A DNA stretch of 64,000 bases. Origin: JBFYTX01 sp963739515. GTDB lineage: Bacteria > Chloroflexota > Dehalococcoidia > Dehalococcoidales > RBG-16-60-22. The stretch covers positions 682,001 through 746,000 of the forward strand of contig CAVUAO010000003.1 of the NCBI GenBank assembly GCA_963739515.1. The letters are read 5' to 3'. The first letter of the stretch is position 1; each line of letters begins with the position of its first letter. The translations under genes and the position numbers were made by a program. Below, in pieces: positions 1 to 9,001 of this stretch. The notes under the pieces are model-generated. The model had not been told where the DNA came from. It worked only from the letters and a program-made list of their open reading frames with translations, and ran no database searches.

Positions 1-807
1 CAGCGCCACATCGTATAATGCCAGCTCCTCGTTGACCTTAAGCATATCGTCGATGGGAGAAGCGGAGGCGCCGCTCAAAAGGTGTATTAATATCTTGGTA
101 CGCATGGCATGCCGGAGGAAGTCGTGGCCAAGCCCGCGACCGAGGTGGGCGCCCGAGATAAGACCGGGAATTTCCGCGATGATGAAGTACTCCATGCCGA
201 TTTCCACAACGCCCAGCACCGGCTCTAAAGTCGTAAAGGGATAATCGGCGACCTTGGGTCTGGCGGCCGACGCCGCGGCCAGCAACGTCGATTTGCCGGC
301 GTTGGGGTAGCCGATGATACCGACGTCGGCGATAAGCCTCATATCCAGCAGTATGGTTTTCTCTACGCCGGTCTCGCCTCGCTGGGCGATTTTGGGGGCC
401 TGGTTCGTCGACGATTTGTAATGGGTGTTGCCCCAACCCCCTTTTCCTCCTTGAGCCACGACCGCCTGGTCACCCGGCCTTTCCAGGTCATCAACGAGGA
501 CTTCTTCGCCATCCTCTAGCGTCTTTACCAGCGTCCCCGGCGGCACGGTGAGCACCAGTTCTTGCCCGTCCTTACCGTGTTTGTTATTACCGCTGCCGGG
601 TCGCCCATTTTCGGCACGGTACAACCTCTTTTGCCGGTACTTCCTCAGGCTGTCCTCAGTATCGCTAGCCCGGATAATCAAGTCGCCGCCTCTGCCACCG
701 TCACCGCCGTCAGGGCCTCCGTACGGGATGAACTTCTCCCGGTGAAAAGCCACGACGCCATCACCCCCGTCACCTGCCTTCACCCTTATCTGCGCCCGGT
801 CAAACAT
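1..807 (-). CDS. obgE: GTPase Obg (3' part cut by window edge)
   Basis: Obg is a ribosome-associated GTPase acting in 50S maturation and stress control. Reading the minus strand from ATG at 807 gives 269 residues with no stop before the window edge. The N-terminus (MFDRAQIRVKAGDGGDG) and several glycine-rich stretches match the Obg fold. The G domain follows, with the P-loop GYPNAGKST at about residues 163-171 and the switch region IPGLISGAHLGRGLGHDF. The C-terminal end lies outside the window. It lies downstream of dnaA on the same strand, separated by 246 AT-rich bases. The family assignment is secure. Confidence 0.95.
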   Translation of the reverse strand, partial: MFDRAQIRVKAGDGGDGVVAFHREKFIPYGGPDGGDGGRGGDLIIRASDTEDSLRKYRQKRLYRAENGRPGSGNNKHGKDGQELVLTVPPGTLVKTLEDGEEVLVDDLERPGDQAVVAQGGKGGWGNTHYKSSTNQAPKIAQRGETGVEKTILLDMRLIADVGIIGYPNAGKSTLLAAASAARPKVADYPFTTLEPVLGVVEIGMEYFIIAEIPGLISGAHLGRGLGHDFLRHAMRTKILIHLLSGASASPIDDMLKVNEELALYDVAL

Positions 808-890
808 ATCTACTTTCTCAGAGATATTCGTATTTATAATGATTATACAACACTATATAGTTATCTTGTTTTATAACAATACGACTAACA

Positions 891-923
891 GTAAGTAATC
901 GCAATATTGCCATTTTTACTTAC
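891..923. repeat. Nested palindrome between dnaA and obgE
   Basis: Arms GTAAGTAA (891-898) and TTACTTAC (916-923) are perfect inverted repeats. They enclose a perfect 10-base palindrome, GCAATATTGC (901-910). A smaller AT hairpin (TTGTT/AACAA) lies just upstream near 866-879. The whole 808-1053 gap is AT-rich and otherwise empty. It could be an operator or a weak terminator for dnaA; nothing in the sequence decides which. Confidence 0.5.
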
Positions 924-1053
924 GATTTTTACTGGATTAGCCTTGAATAAATGACGAAAACAACCTAAAAAAGACCGCAAAATAAGGCCAAAAACGAGAC
1001 CTATATAATAATAAATCTACCGGAATCGGGAAACGGCGGCAGCAGTGAAAAAC

Positions 1054-2418
1054 TTAAGTAGAGGCCTTGGCGGCGGTCCGGTGACGAAGGTGGCGCTGAA
1101 TATCGCGGACTTTGCGTTTCAGGTAAGAGTTTTGCTCAATACCGCCGGCAATCTGCTTGCAGGCGGCGGTGACCGAGGCGGCGTCCCGGTGGCCTAACTC
1201 CCGGCCGATTTGCGCCAGGGAAAAATTGGTCTCCTGCCGCATGAGGTACATCGCCAGACGGCGTGCCAGGGTAGTGTCCTTATCCCTCTTTTTACCCGCC
1301 AGCTCCTCGGCGGCCAGCTGGAAAGAATCGGCGACCGCCTTAATGATGGCAGCGGGGGTAATATCGCCGGAGAGATACTCTTTACTGCCGATGTTTTCCA
1401 GGGCTTTCATGGCGGTCTCCACCGTGGCGGCCACGCGCAACAACTTGGCGTAAGCGAGCACCCGGTTGAGCGAACCCTCCAGCACCCGGACATTGGTCTG
1501 GTCGTCGCGGGCGATAAGCTCGAGGACTTCCTGGCTGACGGTCTCGCCCTTCTGACGCGCCTTAGCCCGGAGGATAGCCAGGCGGGTCTCGTAGTCCGGC
1601 GGCTGGATATCGACGATCAAGCCCCATTCGAACCGGGAGCGCAAACGCTCTTCCAGGAGGGGCATCGATGAGGGAGGGCAATCGCTGGTAATGACAATCT
1701 GGCGGTTGGTGTTATGCAGCTCATTGAAGGTATGGAAGAAGCTTTCTTCGGTTTGCTCTTTACCGCTGATGAACTGGATATCGTCAATAAGGAGCATGCC
1801 GATGTTGCGATATCGATTGCGGAAATCCTCGGTATTTCTATCGCGCAGGGCGCTGAGGAACTCGTTGGTAAACTGCTCGGCGCTGGCGCAGATGACGTTG
1901 ATATGATTGGCGGCGGCCGCCTGACCGATGGCGTGAAGTAAATGAGTCTTGCCCAGCCCCGCCCCACTGTAGATGAAGAGAGGGTTATAGCTACGTCCCG
2001 GGTTTTGCGCCACCGATAACGCCGCCGCCCGGGCCATTCGATTGCCGCTGCCCTCGATGAAAAAGTCGAAGACGTAGTCCGGATTAAGTCGGGTATAGGA
2101 CGGCTCGGTTGGGGGTATCGCCGTCTCGGACGCGGTGTTACCCGGGAAATGCGTTTTCCCGTTGACCTGAAAGACCACCCGGACATCGGATACCGTCAGC
2201 CCGCCGAGGGCTTTTTCGATCAGGGAGCGCTGGTTTTTCTCCAGGTATTCCGCGGCGAAGGTATTGGGCACGCCGATGACAAATGTTTTGTCCCGGTAGC
2301 TCAAACCGATGGTTTTATTCAGCCAGGTGCGGTAGTTTGCTTTACTGACCTGGACCTGTAATTCGCCGAGGGTGGTCTCCCATATTTCCTGTGGTGAATG
2401 GGCACGTGCGGATTCCAT
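1054..2418 (-). CDS. dnaA: Chromosomal replication initiator protein DnaA
   Basis: DnaA binds DnaA boxes at oriC and opens the origin using AAA+ ATPase activity. The 454-residue product has the usual length. It has an N-terminal DnaB/DiaA-interaction domain (about 1-85), a linker, and an AAA+ core with Walker A GAGLGKTH (152-159) and Walker B LLIDD (209-213). The C-terminal helix-turn-helix carries the DNA-reading motif GHRDAASVTAACKQI, diverged from the usual GGRDHTTV. No dnaN or recF neighbour is present; obgE lies downstream and fmt is divergent. I could not find clear DnaA boxes in either flank. Confidence 0.95.
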   Translation of the reverse strand: MESARAHSPQEIWETTLGELQVQVSKANYRTWLNKTIGLSYRDKTFVIGVPNTFAAEYLEKNQRSLIEKALGGLTVSDVRVVFQVNGKTHFPGNTASETAIPPTEPSYTRLNPDYVFDFFIEGSGNRMARAAALSVAQNPGRSYNPLFIYSGAGLGKTHLLHAIGQAAAANHINVICASAEQFTNEFLSALRDRNTEDFRNRYRNIGMLLIDDIQFISGKEQTEESFFHTFNELHNTNRQIVITSDCPPSSMPLLEERLRSRFEWGLIVDIQPPDYETRLAILRAKARQKGETVSQEVLELIARDDQTNVRVLEGSLNRVLAYAKLLRVAATVETAMKALENIGSKEYLSGDITPAAIIKAVADSFQLAAEELAGKKRDKDTTLARRLAMYLMRQETNFSLAQIGRELGHRDAASVTAACKQIAGGIEQNSYLKRKVRDIQRHLRHRTAAKAST

Positions 2419-2793
2419 TTGAAATATTTAAATGCCCAGCTTTTAACATCGCGGGCAAAAAACCTCCCTATCCTGTAAAAGTCGCAAGCAATCCTTGTTT
2501 TTTAGTCTGGATTTCCTGCCTGTACCGGCAGGTTTTGCGGTGCAAGCGGTTAATAAACGCTTAATTTATTAACCACTCAAGGATACAACCGGCGGACAAA
2601 ATTTGTCAAAGTCGGCAACCAGCCATTGTTCCGCCATTTTTGCCCTTGCAAAACTGATTTTTCGCCATCACTAACCAACAACATCTCATGAAAACTGCCT
2701 TTTTTAGCCGTTTTCAGGGGTTGCCAGCCTGTAAAAAAATTAGTTGTTGAAAAATTTAATAAATGATAGAATTTTGACGTCCGGAGGCTGAAA
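2419..2793. other. Divergent dnaA/fmt intergenic region
   Basis: These 375 bases separate dnaA (minus) and fmt (plus) and are AT-rich. They hold a CCTGCC/GGCAGG hairpin near 2516-2533 and a perfect 10-base inverted repeat at 2548-2574. The fmt ribosome-binding site CCGGAGG is at 2781-2787. I find no convincing coding sequence and no clear TTATNCACA-type DnaA box. Confidence 0.55.
2548..2574. repeat. Perfect inverted repeat, possible operator
   Basis: GGTTAATAAA (2548-2557) and TTTATTAACC (2565-2574) form a perfect 10-base inverted repeat with a 7-base spacer. The position between divergent dnaA and fmt suits a regulator binding site or a cruciform. There is no downstream T tract in either direction typical of a terminator. 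Confidence 0.5.
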
Positions 2794-3732
2794 TTGCGCA
2801 TCGTTTTCATGGGCTCTCCCGATTTTGCCGTGCCTTCCTTAGAGGCGCTGGTGCTCAATAAATATAACGTCGCGGCGGTTTATACGCAACCCGACCGACC
2901 CGCCGGGAGAGGGCGCGCCCTGATTTTACCGCCGGTAAAAAAAGCGGCCCTGGAAATGGGCCTGACGGTGGTGCAGACCCCTGGGTTCAGGTCGGCCGGA
3001 GCGCTGGAAGAGCTGAGGGAATTTAGACCCGAAATCATCATCATTTGCGCCTTCGGGCAGATATTACCGCAATCGCTGCTGGAGATACCGCCCCGGCAGA
3101 GTCTTAACGTCCACTTTTCCCTGCTGCCGCGGCACCGCGGCGCCTCGCCGGCGGCGGCGGCGATACTGGCCGGGGACGATTTTACCGGGGTCAGCATTCA
3201 GCTGGTCAGGAAAAAGCTGGACACCGGCCCGGTGCTGGCGGCGGCGGCCGTGCCCATATTCCCGGCGGACAATACCGGGACGCTTTCTGGAAAATTATCG
3301 ATAATGGGGGCGAATTTGCTTTTAGAAGCCCTTAACGGGTGGACGCGCGGCGAAATTGTCCCGTGCCAGCAAAACGAGAAAGAAGCCAGTTATTTCCCCC
3401 GGGTAAAGAAAGAAGACGGCGAGATTGACTGGTCGCGGGCGGCGGTGGAGATATGGCGGCGGGTGCGCGCCTTTTACCCCTGGCCGGGATGTTACACCAC
3501 CTGGCGCGGTAAAATGCTGAAAATCATCGAGGCAACGCCCCTACCGGGGGTAGTTGCCGCGGACGCCGGGGAGGTAATCGCGCTGGAACGCGAAGACGAC
3601 ATCATGGGCATCGGCACGGGGGAAGGTGTGCTGGGCGTGATTAAAGTCCAGCTGGCGGGCAAGCGCGTCATGACCACCGCTGAATTTCTGAGGGGTCAGC
3701 GGGGTTTTATGGGGTCGGTGCTGCCCTGTTAG
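2794..3732 (+). CDS. fmt: Methionyl-tRNA formyltransferase
   Basis: The enzyme formylates initiator Met-tRNA using 10-formyl-tetrahydrofolate. The 312-residue length is typical. The start is TTG at 2794, placed by the CCGGAGG ribosome-binding site 6 bases upstream and by the canonical N-terminus MRIVFMGSPDFAVPSL. The formyltransferase catalytic triad is visible: N105 and H107 in LNVHFSLLPRHRGASP, and D143 in KKLDTGPVL. The C-terminal tRNA-binding domain is complete. mazG follows after about 70 bases. Confidence 0.96.
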   Translation: MRIVFMGSPDFAVPSLEALVLNKYNVAAVYTQPDRPAGRGRALILPPVKKAALEMGLTVVQTPGFRSAGALEELREFRPEIIIICAFGQILPQSLLEIPPRQSLNVHFSLLPRHRGASPAAAAILAGDDFTGVSIQLVRKKLDTGPVLAAAAVPIFPADNTGTLSGKLSIMGANLLLEALNGWTRGEIVPCQQNEKEASYFPRVKKEDGEIDWSRAAVEIWRRVRAFYPWPGCYTTWRGKMLKIIEATPLPGVVAADAGEVIALEREDDIMGIGTGEGVLGVIKVQLAGKRVMTTAEFLRGQRGFMGSVLPC

Positions 3733-3751
3733 CGTGAATGCGCAGATGCGC

Positions 3752-3779
3752 AAATGCTCAATTGAGTAATTGAGCATTT
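3752..3779 (+). repeat. 12-bp perfect hairpin upstream of mazG
   Basis: AAATGCTCAATT (3752-3763) pairs perfectly with AATTGAGCATTT (3768-3779) around a GAGT loop. It is preceded by words such as GCGTGAATG and GCGCAAATG (3732-3756) that recur in other intergenic gaps of this window. It lies just before the mazG ribosome-binding site (AAGGAGG, 3788). Confidence 0.6.
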
Positions 3780-3802
3780 CATCATCAAGGAGGTGTACTG
3801 CC

Positions 3803-4576
3803 TTGCCTCAGGACCTGAGTCGGTTTGAGAGCCTGGTGGAAATCATCGCACGCCTGCGGGCGCCGGACGGCTGCCCCTGGGACAAAGAGCAGACCCACCG
3901 GACGCTGAGGGCCAACCTGCTTTCCGAGTGCTACGAGGTGCTGGAGGCACTCGACGAAGAAGATGCCGCGGCGCTCTGCGAAGAGCTCGGCGACCTCCTT
4001 TTGCAGATTGTGCTCCACGCGCAAATCGCCAAAGATGATAAAGAGTTCGAGATAAGCGACGTCATTAAAAGTATTGCTACCAAGATAATACGCCGCCATC
4101 CGCATATCTTCGGCACGAAAAAGGTCCGGGACGCCGAGGAAGTGATGCATAACTGGGAAGTCCTGAAAAAGGAAGAACGCGAAGAAGGCACCTCCATGCT
4201 GGAAGGCGTCCCCAAGGACATGCCGGCCCTGGCTTACGCCTACGAAATTTCACGCCGGGCGGTACGCGTCGGCTTCGAGTGGGAGAACATCGAAGGGGTC
4301 CTCGATAAGCTGGCGGAAGAAATCAGAGAAATCAAGGATGCCCGCGACCGTGAAGAAAAAGAGCGGGAGTACGGCGACCTATTATTTACGCTGGTCAACG
4401 TGGCCAGATGGGAGGGCATCGACGCCGAGGCGGCGTTAAGAGAAGCGAACCGCAAGTTCTTCCGGCGCTTCTCGCGCATGGAAAAAATCTGCCAGGAGCG
4501 GGGTCTGGACTTAGCCTCGCTTTCCTTTAAGGAAAAAGACGCGCTGTGGGAGGAAGCAAAAAAAGAAATCGATTGA
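3803..4576 (+). CDS. mazG: Nucleoside triphosphate pyrophosphohydrolase MazG
   Basis: MazG hydrolyses NTPs or dNTPs to monophosphates and pyrophosphate, cleaning nucleotide pools. The 257-residue product has two MazG domains. The first carries the acidic metal-binding helices (ECYEVLEALDEED and EELGDLLLQIVLHAQIA) and the start GCPWDKEQTHRTLR. The second has EEIREIKDARDREE and EYGDLLFTLVNVARW. TTG at 3803 is chosen over an upstream in-frame start at 3770 because AAGGAGG lies 8 bases before it. The gene ends just before a convergent tRNA. Confidence 0.93.
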   Translation: MPQDLSRFESLVEIIARLRAPDGCPWDKEQTHRTLRANLLSECYEVLEALDEEDAAALCEELGDLLLQIVLHAQIAKDDKEFEISDVIKSIATKIIRRHPHIFGTKKVRDAEEVMHNWEVLKKEEREEGTSMLEGVPKDMPALAYAYEISRRAVRVGFEWENIEGVLDKLAEEIREIKDARDREEKEREYGDLLFTLVNVARWEGIDAEAALREANRKFFRRFSRMEKICQERGLDLASLSFKEKDALWEEAKKEID

Positions 4577-4578
4577 AA

Positions 4579-4657
4579 TGGTCGGGGCGAGTGGATTTGA
4601 ACCACCGACCTCCACGTCCCGAACGTGGCGCGCTAAACCAGGCTGCGCTACGCCCCG
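4579..4657 (-). tRNA. tRNA-Pro (anticodon CGG)
   Basis: The minus strand reads as a full cloverleaf. The acceptor stem is CGGGGCG/CGCCCCG, the T-arm contains GGTTCAAATCC, and the anticodon stem CACGT/ACGTG encloses TTCGGGA, giving anticodon CGG. Discriminator A is followed by an encoded CCA (4581-4579). Confidence 0.95.
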
Positions 4658-4730
4658 CCGAACACTATTATACACTGGCTCGCTTCAAGCGGCAAACCTA
4701 CTATCATAATTGCATTAGCTCACCCCCTTA

Positions 4731-4830
4731 ATCCCCCTCTCAAACAGATTTACGGTCAATAATCGCGTGATGTTCTGTTTGAGAGGGGGGAGATAAAGAA
4801 GAGGGGTCAGCACCCCTCTTAGACGCCCCG
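4731..4830. repeat. Dispersed palindromic element, copy 1
   Basis: A 16-bp perfect stem, CCCCCTCTCAAACAGA (4733-4748) against its complement at 4774-4789, is followed by a second hairpin AAGAGGGG/CCCCTCTT (4799-4820) and the tail AGACGCCCCG. Related copies occur at 10203, 21219, 22732, 26734, 26832 and 41131. The rest of the 4658-5077 gap shows no gene. Confidence 0.8.
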
Positions 4831-5077
4831 TTTAATAAAGGGAGAGCCCGTCGAGAAGAGACACACAGGTGAGCATAAAATACACGGGGATATAAATTTA
4901 ACCTTTCTTACCGCACTTATCTTAACAATATAACATCCAAACTGTACCGCCGCTACGTGTTGTTTACGGATAATTTACATATTTTCCCTGAATTTTTATG
5001 TGGAATATATGCCTTTGGTCATAGTATTAAAGTATATATCGGGAGCAATTAATGCGCCCAGGAGGAGATAAACCAGA

Positions 5078-6613
5078 ATGCTTTACGATAAGAACATCAT
5101 CGGTTCGGAAAAGTATCGCCCCGTTGCCCGCACGGTTAAAACGGAAGATGTGGAAATCACCGGTCCGGGCCAAACGAAACCGGCGCCCGTCGCCGGCAAC
5201 ACGACCCACATGTGGCAGAACCCGCGAGTTTCCAAGCTCATGAGCATCCTGCTGAACGGCAACATTCATTCGATCAATCCGGAAATCGACCTCTGCCTCA
5301 AAGACGGCTACATGTACCGCGACGCCGATGAAATCCTGGGCACCACGGGGAAAGAAACTTTCCAGATCCTGGACTACTTCGCCAGGGAAGGACTTCTTTT
5401 AAAACAGGACTTTCAGAAAATGCTGGTCAGTCCCGCCGGCTCGTTCCAGCTAATGCCCGTCGAAAGGTGCCCTTACTGCGATTCCGAGCAGATAACCAGG
5501 GGACAGCTTATCGAGCATTTTAACTGCGGCTATATCGGTCTCGAGGAAGAGTTCACGGTGGAAAACAAGCAGGTCTGCCCCAAGTGCCGCCGGGAAATCA
5601 AACTCATCGGCACGGACTACCGCAAGCCGGGGGCGCGCTACGTCTGCCACGACTGCCATGAAGTCTTCGCCCAGCCGGCGGTCAAATGCCGCGACGTGAA
5701 AACGGGCGAGGTCCTCGCCCTGGAAGAACTGCGCCGGGTGTACCTCTATTCTTACCGTCTCAACGAAGCCCAGCGCAAGCGGCTGGAGTTTGAGTTCGAG
5801 CCCAAGAAGCAGCTCATCGCCTGCCTGATAAGCCTGGGCTACAACGTCCGGGAATCAGTCAAAGTTCAGGGGAAATCGGGGGCGACCCACACCATCGACC
5901 TCCTCGCCAGCGTCGACGACCCCATTACCCGGCACAGCGTCGCCATCGGTATCCTGGCGGCCTCCGGTGAAGAAACGGAAGTGAATATCGACACGCTTTT
6001 CAGCTTCGACAGCAAGATATACGACACGGGCATCGACAGTAAAATGGTCATCGCCGTGCCGCGGCTCAGCTCGGAAGCGATAAAATTCGCGGAGAGACAG
6101 AGCATCAGGGTATACAGCCTGGAAGAACTGCGGTATCTATCGTCCCGGCAGAACGGTAACCCTGAAATTACCGGCGGCAATGACAAGGCTTCAAACCCGG
6201 GAGTTGAGCCCGACCTGGTCCAACTGGGACACAAGGGCTGGCTGAAATGGTTTCTCGAGAAGAAGGGATACCGCGTCGAGGAGAAGTTCCGGCTTAAAGG
6301 AAGGTCGGGCGCCGAGCACATCCTGGACTTTTATGCCCAGAAAGACGACGGCATCATGAACCACAGCATCGCTGCCTGCATCATCTCCAACGAGAACCAT
6401 CCGGGCGACGACGCCGGCGCCGTCATCAACTTCGACTCCGCTACCTACGACGTGGGCATACGGGACAAGGTCATTATCAGTGTCCCCAAACTCAGCAAAG
6501 AAGCCAGGCAGTTCGCTAATTACCAGCGAATCAAGATACTTGAAGCCAAAGACCTGGCTGATTTTTCCCGGCAGTACCTGAAAAATATACCGCAAACCGA
6601 TACGATAAGCTAA
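5078..6613 (+). CDS. Zinc-ribbon protein with two tandem restriction-endonuclease-like domains
   Basis: The 511-residue protein has a Cys-rich central region (about 131-215) with paired CxxC motifs: CPYC (131-134), HFNCGY, CPKC and CHDC. The spacing and the GTDYRKPGARYVC motif resemble the TackOD1 zinc-ribbon output domain. Two similar domains follow (about 245-355 and 385-500). Each has hydrophobic helices, then KGRSGAEHILDF or QGKSGATHTIDL, reminiscent of PD-(D/E)xK/Mrr-like folds in which the acidic and lysine positions look partly degenerate. Nuclease activity is therefore uncertain. It starts behind GGAGGAG and leads an operon with a glycosyltransferase and a deacetylase, suggesting a regulatory or sensing role in polysaccharide production. 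Confidence 0.6.
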   Translation: MLYDKNIIGSEKYRPVARTVKTEDVEITGPGQTKPAPVAGNTTHMWQNPRVSKLMSILLNGNIHSINPEIDLCLKDGYMYRDADEILGTTGKETFQILDYFAREGLLLKQDFQKMLVSPAGSFQLMPVERCPYCDSEQITRGQLIEHFNCGYIGLEEEFTVENKQVCPKCRREIKLIGTDYRKPGARYVCHDCHEVFAQPAVKCRDVKTGEVLALEELRRVYLYSYRLNEAQRKRLEFEFEPKKQLIACLISLGYNVRESVKVQGKSGATHTIDLLASVDDPITRHSVAIGILAASGEETEVNIDTLFSFDSKIYDTGIDSKMVIAVPRLSSEAIKFAERQSIRVYSLEELRYLSSRQNGNPEITGGNDKASNPGVEPDLVQLGHKGWLKWFLEKKGYRVEEKFRLKGRSGAEHILDFYAQKDDGIMNHSIAACIISNENHPGDDAGAVINFDSATYDVGIRDKVIISVPKLSKEARQFANYQRIKILEAKDLADFSRQYLKNIPQTDTIS

Positions 6614-6637
6614 TCATCCGGTAGAACGAGAAGAATA

Positions 6638-8113
6638 ATGCTGAAAACGGGCATCATCACTATCTTTATCGCCGGACTCTTCGCCGCGTTCCTGGCTATC
6701 GTGCCGTCAAGGCAGGCCTATCTCTCCTACGCGGTGGGCATCGGCTTCACGCTATTTATCGTCGGACAATTCATATTATCGCGCCCGGTGCGGAAAAAGC
6801 GTGTCGGCGTGCTGGGTTTATGGATTTCCGTGATAAGCCTGGCGTGCCTCTTCCTGCTCCTGCCGGTCGTGTTTGCCGTCGCCCTGTATTTCTGGGGCGC
6901 ATTTTCTATTTTTGCCTGGGTTTTACTCCTCAGCCTCACCATCATCCTGTATTTTAACTTCCTCACCCTGCCGCTGGTCGTATACCATAAACTGAGCGAA
7001 GCCAGGCAGCCGTCTTTGGCGCAGTACCTGCCCACCGTCAGCGTCCTGATTCCGGCCTTCAACGAGGAAAAAGTCCTGGCGCGGACTATCGAAAGCGTCA
7101 TCGAGGCTTGCTATCCCTGCAAGGAGATAATCGTCATCGACGACGGGTCTAAAGACCGCACTTACCAGATCGCCCAGGGCTTCAGCGGGCGGGGGGTTAA
7201 AGTGGTCCGCCGTCCCAACGGCGGCAAAGCCTCCGCCTTAAATCACGGTATGATTTTCGCCCGGGGCGAAATTATCGTCATCGTCGATGCGGACAGCCAG
7301 ATTTCCAAAGGCACCCTGATAGAGCTGGTGAAGCCCTTCCGCGACCCCTCCGTGGCCGCGGTGGCGGGCAATATCAAGGTGCTCAACCGCATCAACTGGC
7401 TGACGAGGTGCCAGGCCCTGGAATACATCGCCAGCATCAACATTTTCCGCCGTGCGCTGGACGTCTTCGGGAGCGTCACGGTGGTGCCCGGCGCCCTGGG
7501 CGCCTACCGCCGCGAGTCGCTGGTCAGCGGCGGCCTGTACGACACGGATACGCTGGTCGAGGACTTCGACGTGACCATCAAAGCCCTCAAGTCGGGCAAG
7601 GTGGTGCAAGCGGACAACTCGGCCGTTTCCTACACCGAAGCCCCGCAAAAAATCGGCGAGCTGACCAAGCAGAGGCTAAGATGGTACCGGGGCAATTTCC
7701 AGACCCTGTGGAAGCACCATGACGCGGCCTTCAACTCCAGGTACGGCTTCCTGCAAAAGATGGCCTATCCTTTTATGGTCATTTCCATGACTTTCCTGCC
7801 GCTGGCCGGCGTGGTGAACATCATCTGGTGCGCCCTGATCATCGCGTCGGGACAGGGGATGCTGCTCCTGCCGACCTTTCTCTTTTTCTGCCTGCTCCAG
7901 TTCATGCTGTGCCTGCTGGCTTTACAGCTGGACAACGAAGACTGGAAACTCGCCCTGTACGCGCCGCTATTCATCTTCGGCTACAAGCAGTTCTGCGATT
8001 TCATCATGGTCAAAAGCCTGATCGACGTGCTCTTCCGCCGGAAACTGAAATGGACCAGCGCCCGCCGGGTGGGCGCCACAATGTCCCGCGAAATGCTGTC
8101 CTTGAAATCATGA
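6638..8113 (+). CDS. Membrane-embedded family 2 glycosyltransferase
   Basis: This is a processive GT2 enzyme of the BcsA/PgaC/hyaluronan-synthase type, expected to polymerise and export a beta-linked sugar chain. The 491 residues begin with several transmembrane helices (about 1-120). The catalytic domain follows, with PTVSVLIPAFNEE, IDDGSKD, VDADSQ, the acidic TLVEDFD and the acceptor-site QRLRWYRGN. Three more helices close the protein. The next gene, a polysaccharide deacetylase, overlaps its stop codon, the same pairing as PgaC/PgaB or NodC/NodB systems. The polymer itself cannot be named. Confidence 0.88.
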   Translation: MLKTGIITIFIAGLFAAFLAIVPSRQAYLSYAVGIGFTLFIVGQFILSRPVRKKRVGVLGLWISVISLACLFLLLPVVFAVALYFWGAFSIFAWVLLLSLTIILYFNFLTLPLVVYHKLSEARQPSLAQYLPTVSVLIPAFNEEKVLARTIESVIEACYPCKEIIVIDDGSKDRTYQIAQGFSGRGVKVVRRPNGGKASALNHGMIFARGEIIVIVDADSQISKGTLIELVKPFRDPSVAAVAGNIKVLNRINWLTRCQALEYIASINIFRRALDVFGSVTVVPGALGAYRRESLVSGGLYDTDTLVEDFDVTIKALKSGKVVQADNSAVSYTEAPQKIGELTKQRLRWYRGNFQTLWKHHDAAFNSRYGFLQKMAYPFMVISMTFLPLAGVVNIIWCALIIASGQGMLLLPTFLFFCLLQFMLCLLALQLDNEDWKLALYAPLFIFGYKQFCDFIMVKSLIDVLFRRKLKWTSARRVGATMSREMLSLKS

Positions 8114-8886
8114 AGACCAAGCTGGCTCTCGCTTTATGCCTGCTGCTCCCAGTATTGACGTTGGGGTGCCAGAACGTTTCTGCCCCATCTACCCTACCGA
8201 CCCCGACGCTATCGCCGGACTCACGGCTGGTAGCGCTATATTTCGACGATGCCTACGTCAACCAATACGAACAGGCGGCGCCGGTCCTCCTGAAATACGG
8301 CTTCCGGGCGACCTTTGCCGTTATCACCGGGGACATCGGATATGGCGAGGGACTGACGCAATGCATGGATAAAAAAGAGCTCCAGGAGCTGGCCGGGCAC
8401 GGCATGGAAATCGCCTCCCATACCCAAACCCACCTCCATTTAACGGGCAATATCACGGACGAGCAGCTGCGCCGGGAGATTTTCGATTCCAAGAGGGACC
8501 TCGAGAAGTTGGGTTTCAACGTCAGCACGCTGGCTTACCCCTATTACGAGTACAATGAAAAAGTTATCGAATATACCCGCGAGGCAGGCTATATCTGCGC
8601 GCGCGCCGGCTGGTCTAAGGAAGGCGTTTACGACCTCGCTTCCGACGACCCGCTGGCCAGGTACCACATCGCCGCCACGCAAATCAGCAATCAGGATATC
8701 GAAAGCTTTAAGCTACTTGTCGATAAAGCGGGCCGTGACTCCGTGGTATGCCTGGTCTATCATTTCATCACCGATAGCGGGCCTCAGGAGACTTCCACTT
8801 CTATAGCTGATTTCAACGCGCAGATGGCTTACCTGCACGAGAACGGCTTTAGCGTGGTGATTTTATCCGAACTCCTCAAGCAATAG
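8110..8886 (+). CDS. Polysaccharide deacetylase lipoprotein (carbohydrate esterase 4)
   Basis: A CE4/NodB-fold enzyme expected to remove N- or O-acetyl groups from an extracellular glycan. ATG at 8110 overlaps the glycosyltransferase stop. The signal peptide ends in the lipobox TLGC with Cys20, so it is probably anchored outside the membrane. The metal site is visible: LYFDDAY (D46-D47) and SHTQTH, followed by LAYPYYEYN and the C-terminal CLVYHF motif. At 258 residues it is a compact single-domain enzyme. Translational coupling supports joint action with the preceding synthase. Confidence 0.9.
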   Translation: MKTKLALALCLLLPVLTLGCQNVSAPSTLPTPTLSPDSRLVALYFDDAYVNQYEQAAPVLLKYGFRATFAVITGDIGYGEGLTQCMDKKELQELAGHGMEIASHTQTHLHLTGNITDEQLRREIFDSKRDLEKLGFNVSTLAYPYYEYNEKVIEYTREAGYICARAGWSKEGVYDLASDDPLARYHIAATQISNQDIESFKLLVDKAGRDSVVCLVYHFITDSGPQETSTSIADFNAQMAYLHENGFSVVILSELLKQ

Positions 8887-8948
8887 GCCGTTGACACGGC
8901 TCCTCCGCGTCCGTACAATTAGCAGCAGGAAGTTACTGTTTTTCTTGT

Positions 8949-8991
8949 GTTGCGCGAAAGCGTAAATGAGCAGTTGCGCAAATGCGCATTT
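8949..8991. repeat. GCGCAAATG-type intergenic motif
   Basis: The stretch contains GCGTAAATGAG, TTGCGCAAATG and the perfect 12-base palindrome AAATGCGCATTT (8980-8991), immediately before the apgM ribosome-binding site. Similar words occur at 3732-3756, 10324-10350, 19226-19265 and 32858-32877. Confidence 0.55.
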
Positions 8992-9001
8992 AAGGAATAT
9001 T

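Noticed and set aside
2419..2793. oriC next to dnaA
   Set aside because: The gap is AT-rich with an inverted repeat, but I found no cluster of TTATNCACA-like boxes, and dnaN/recF are not adjacent. A skew plot would be needed.
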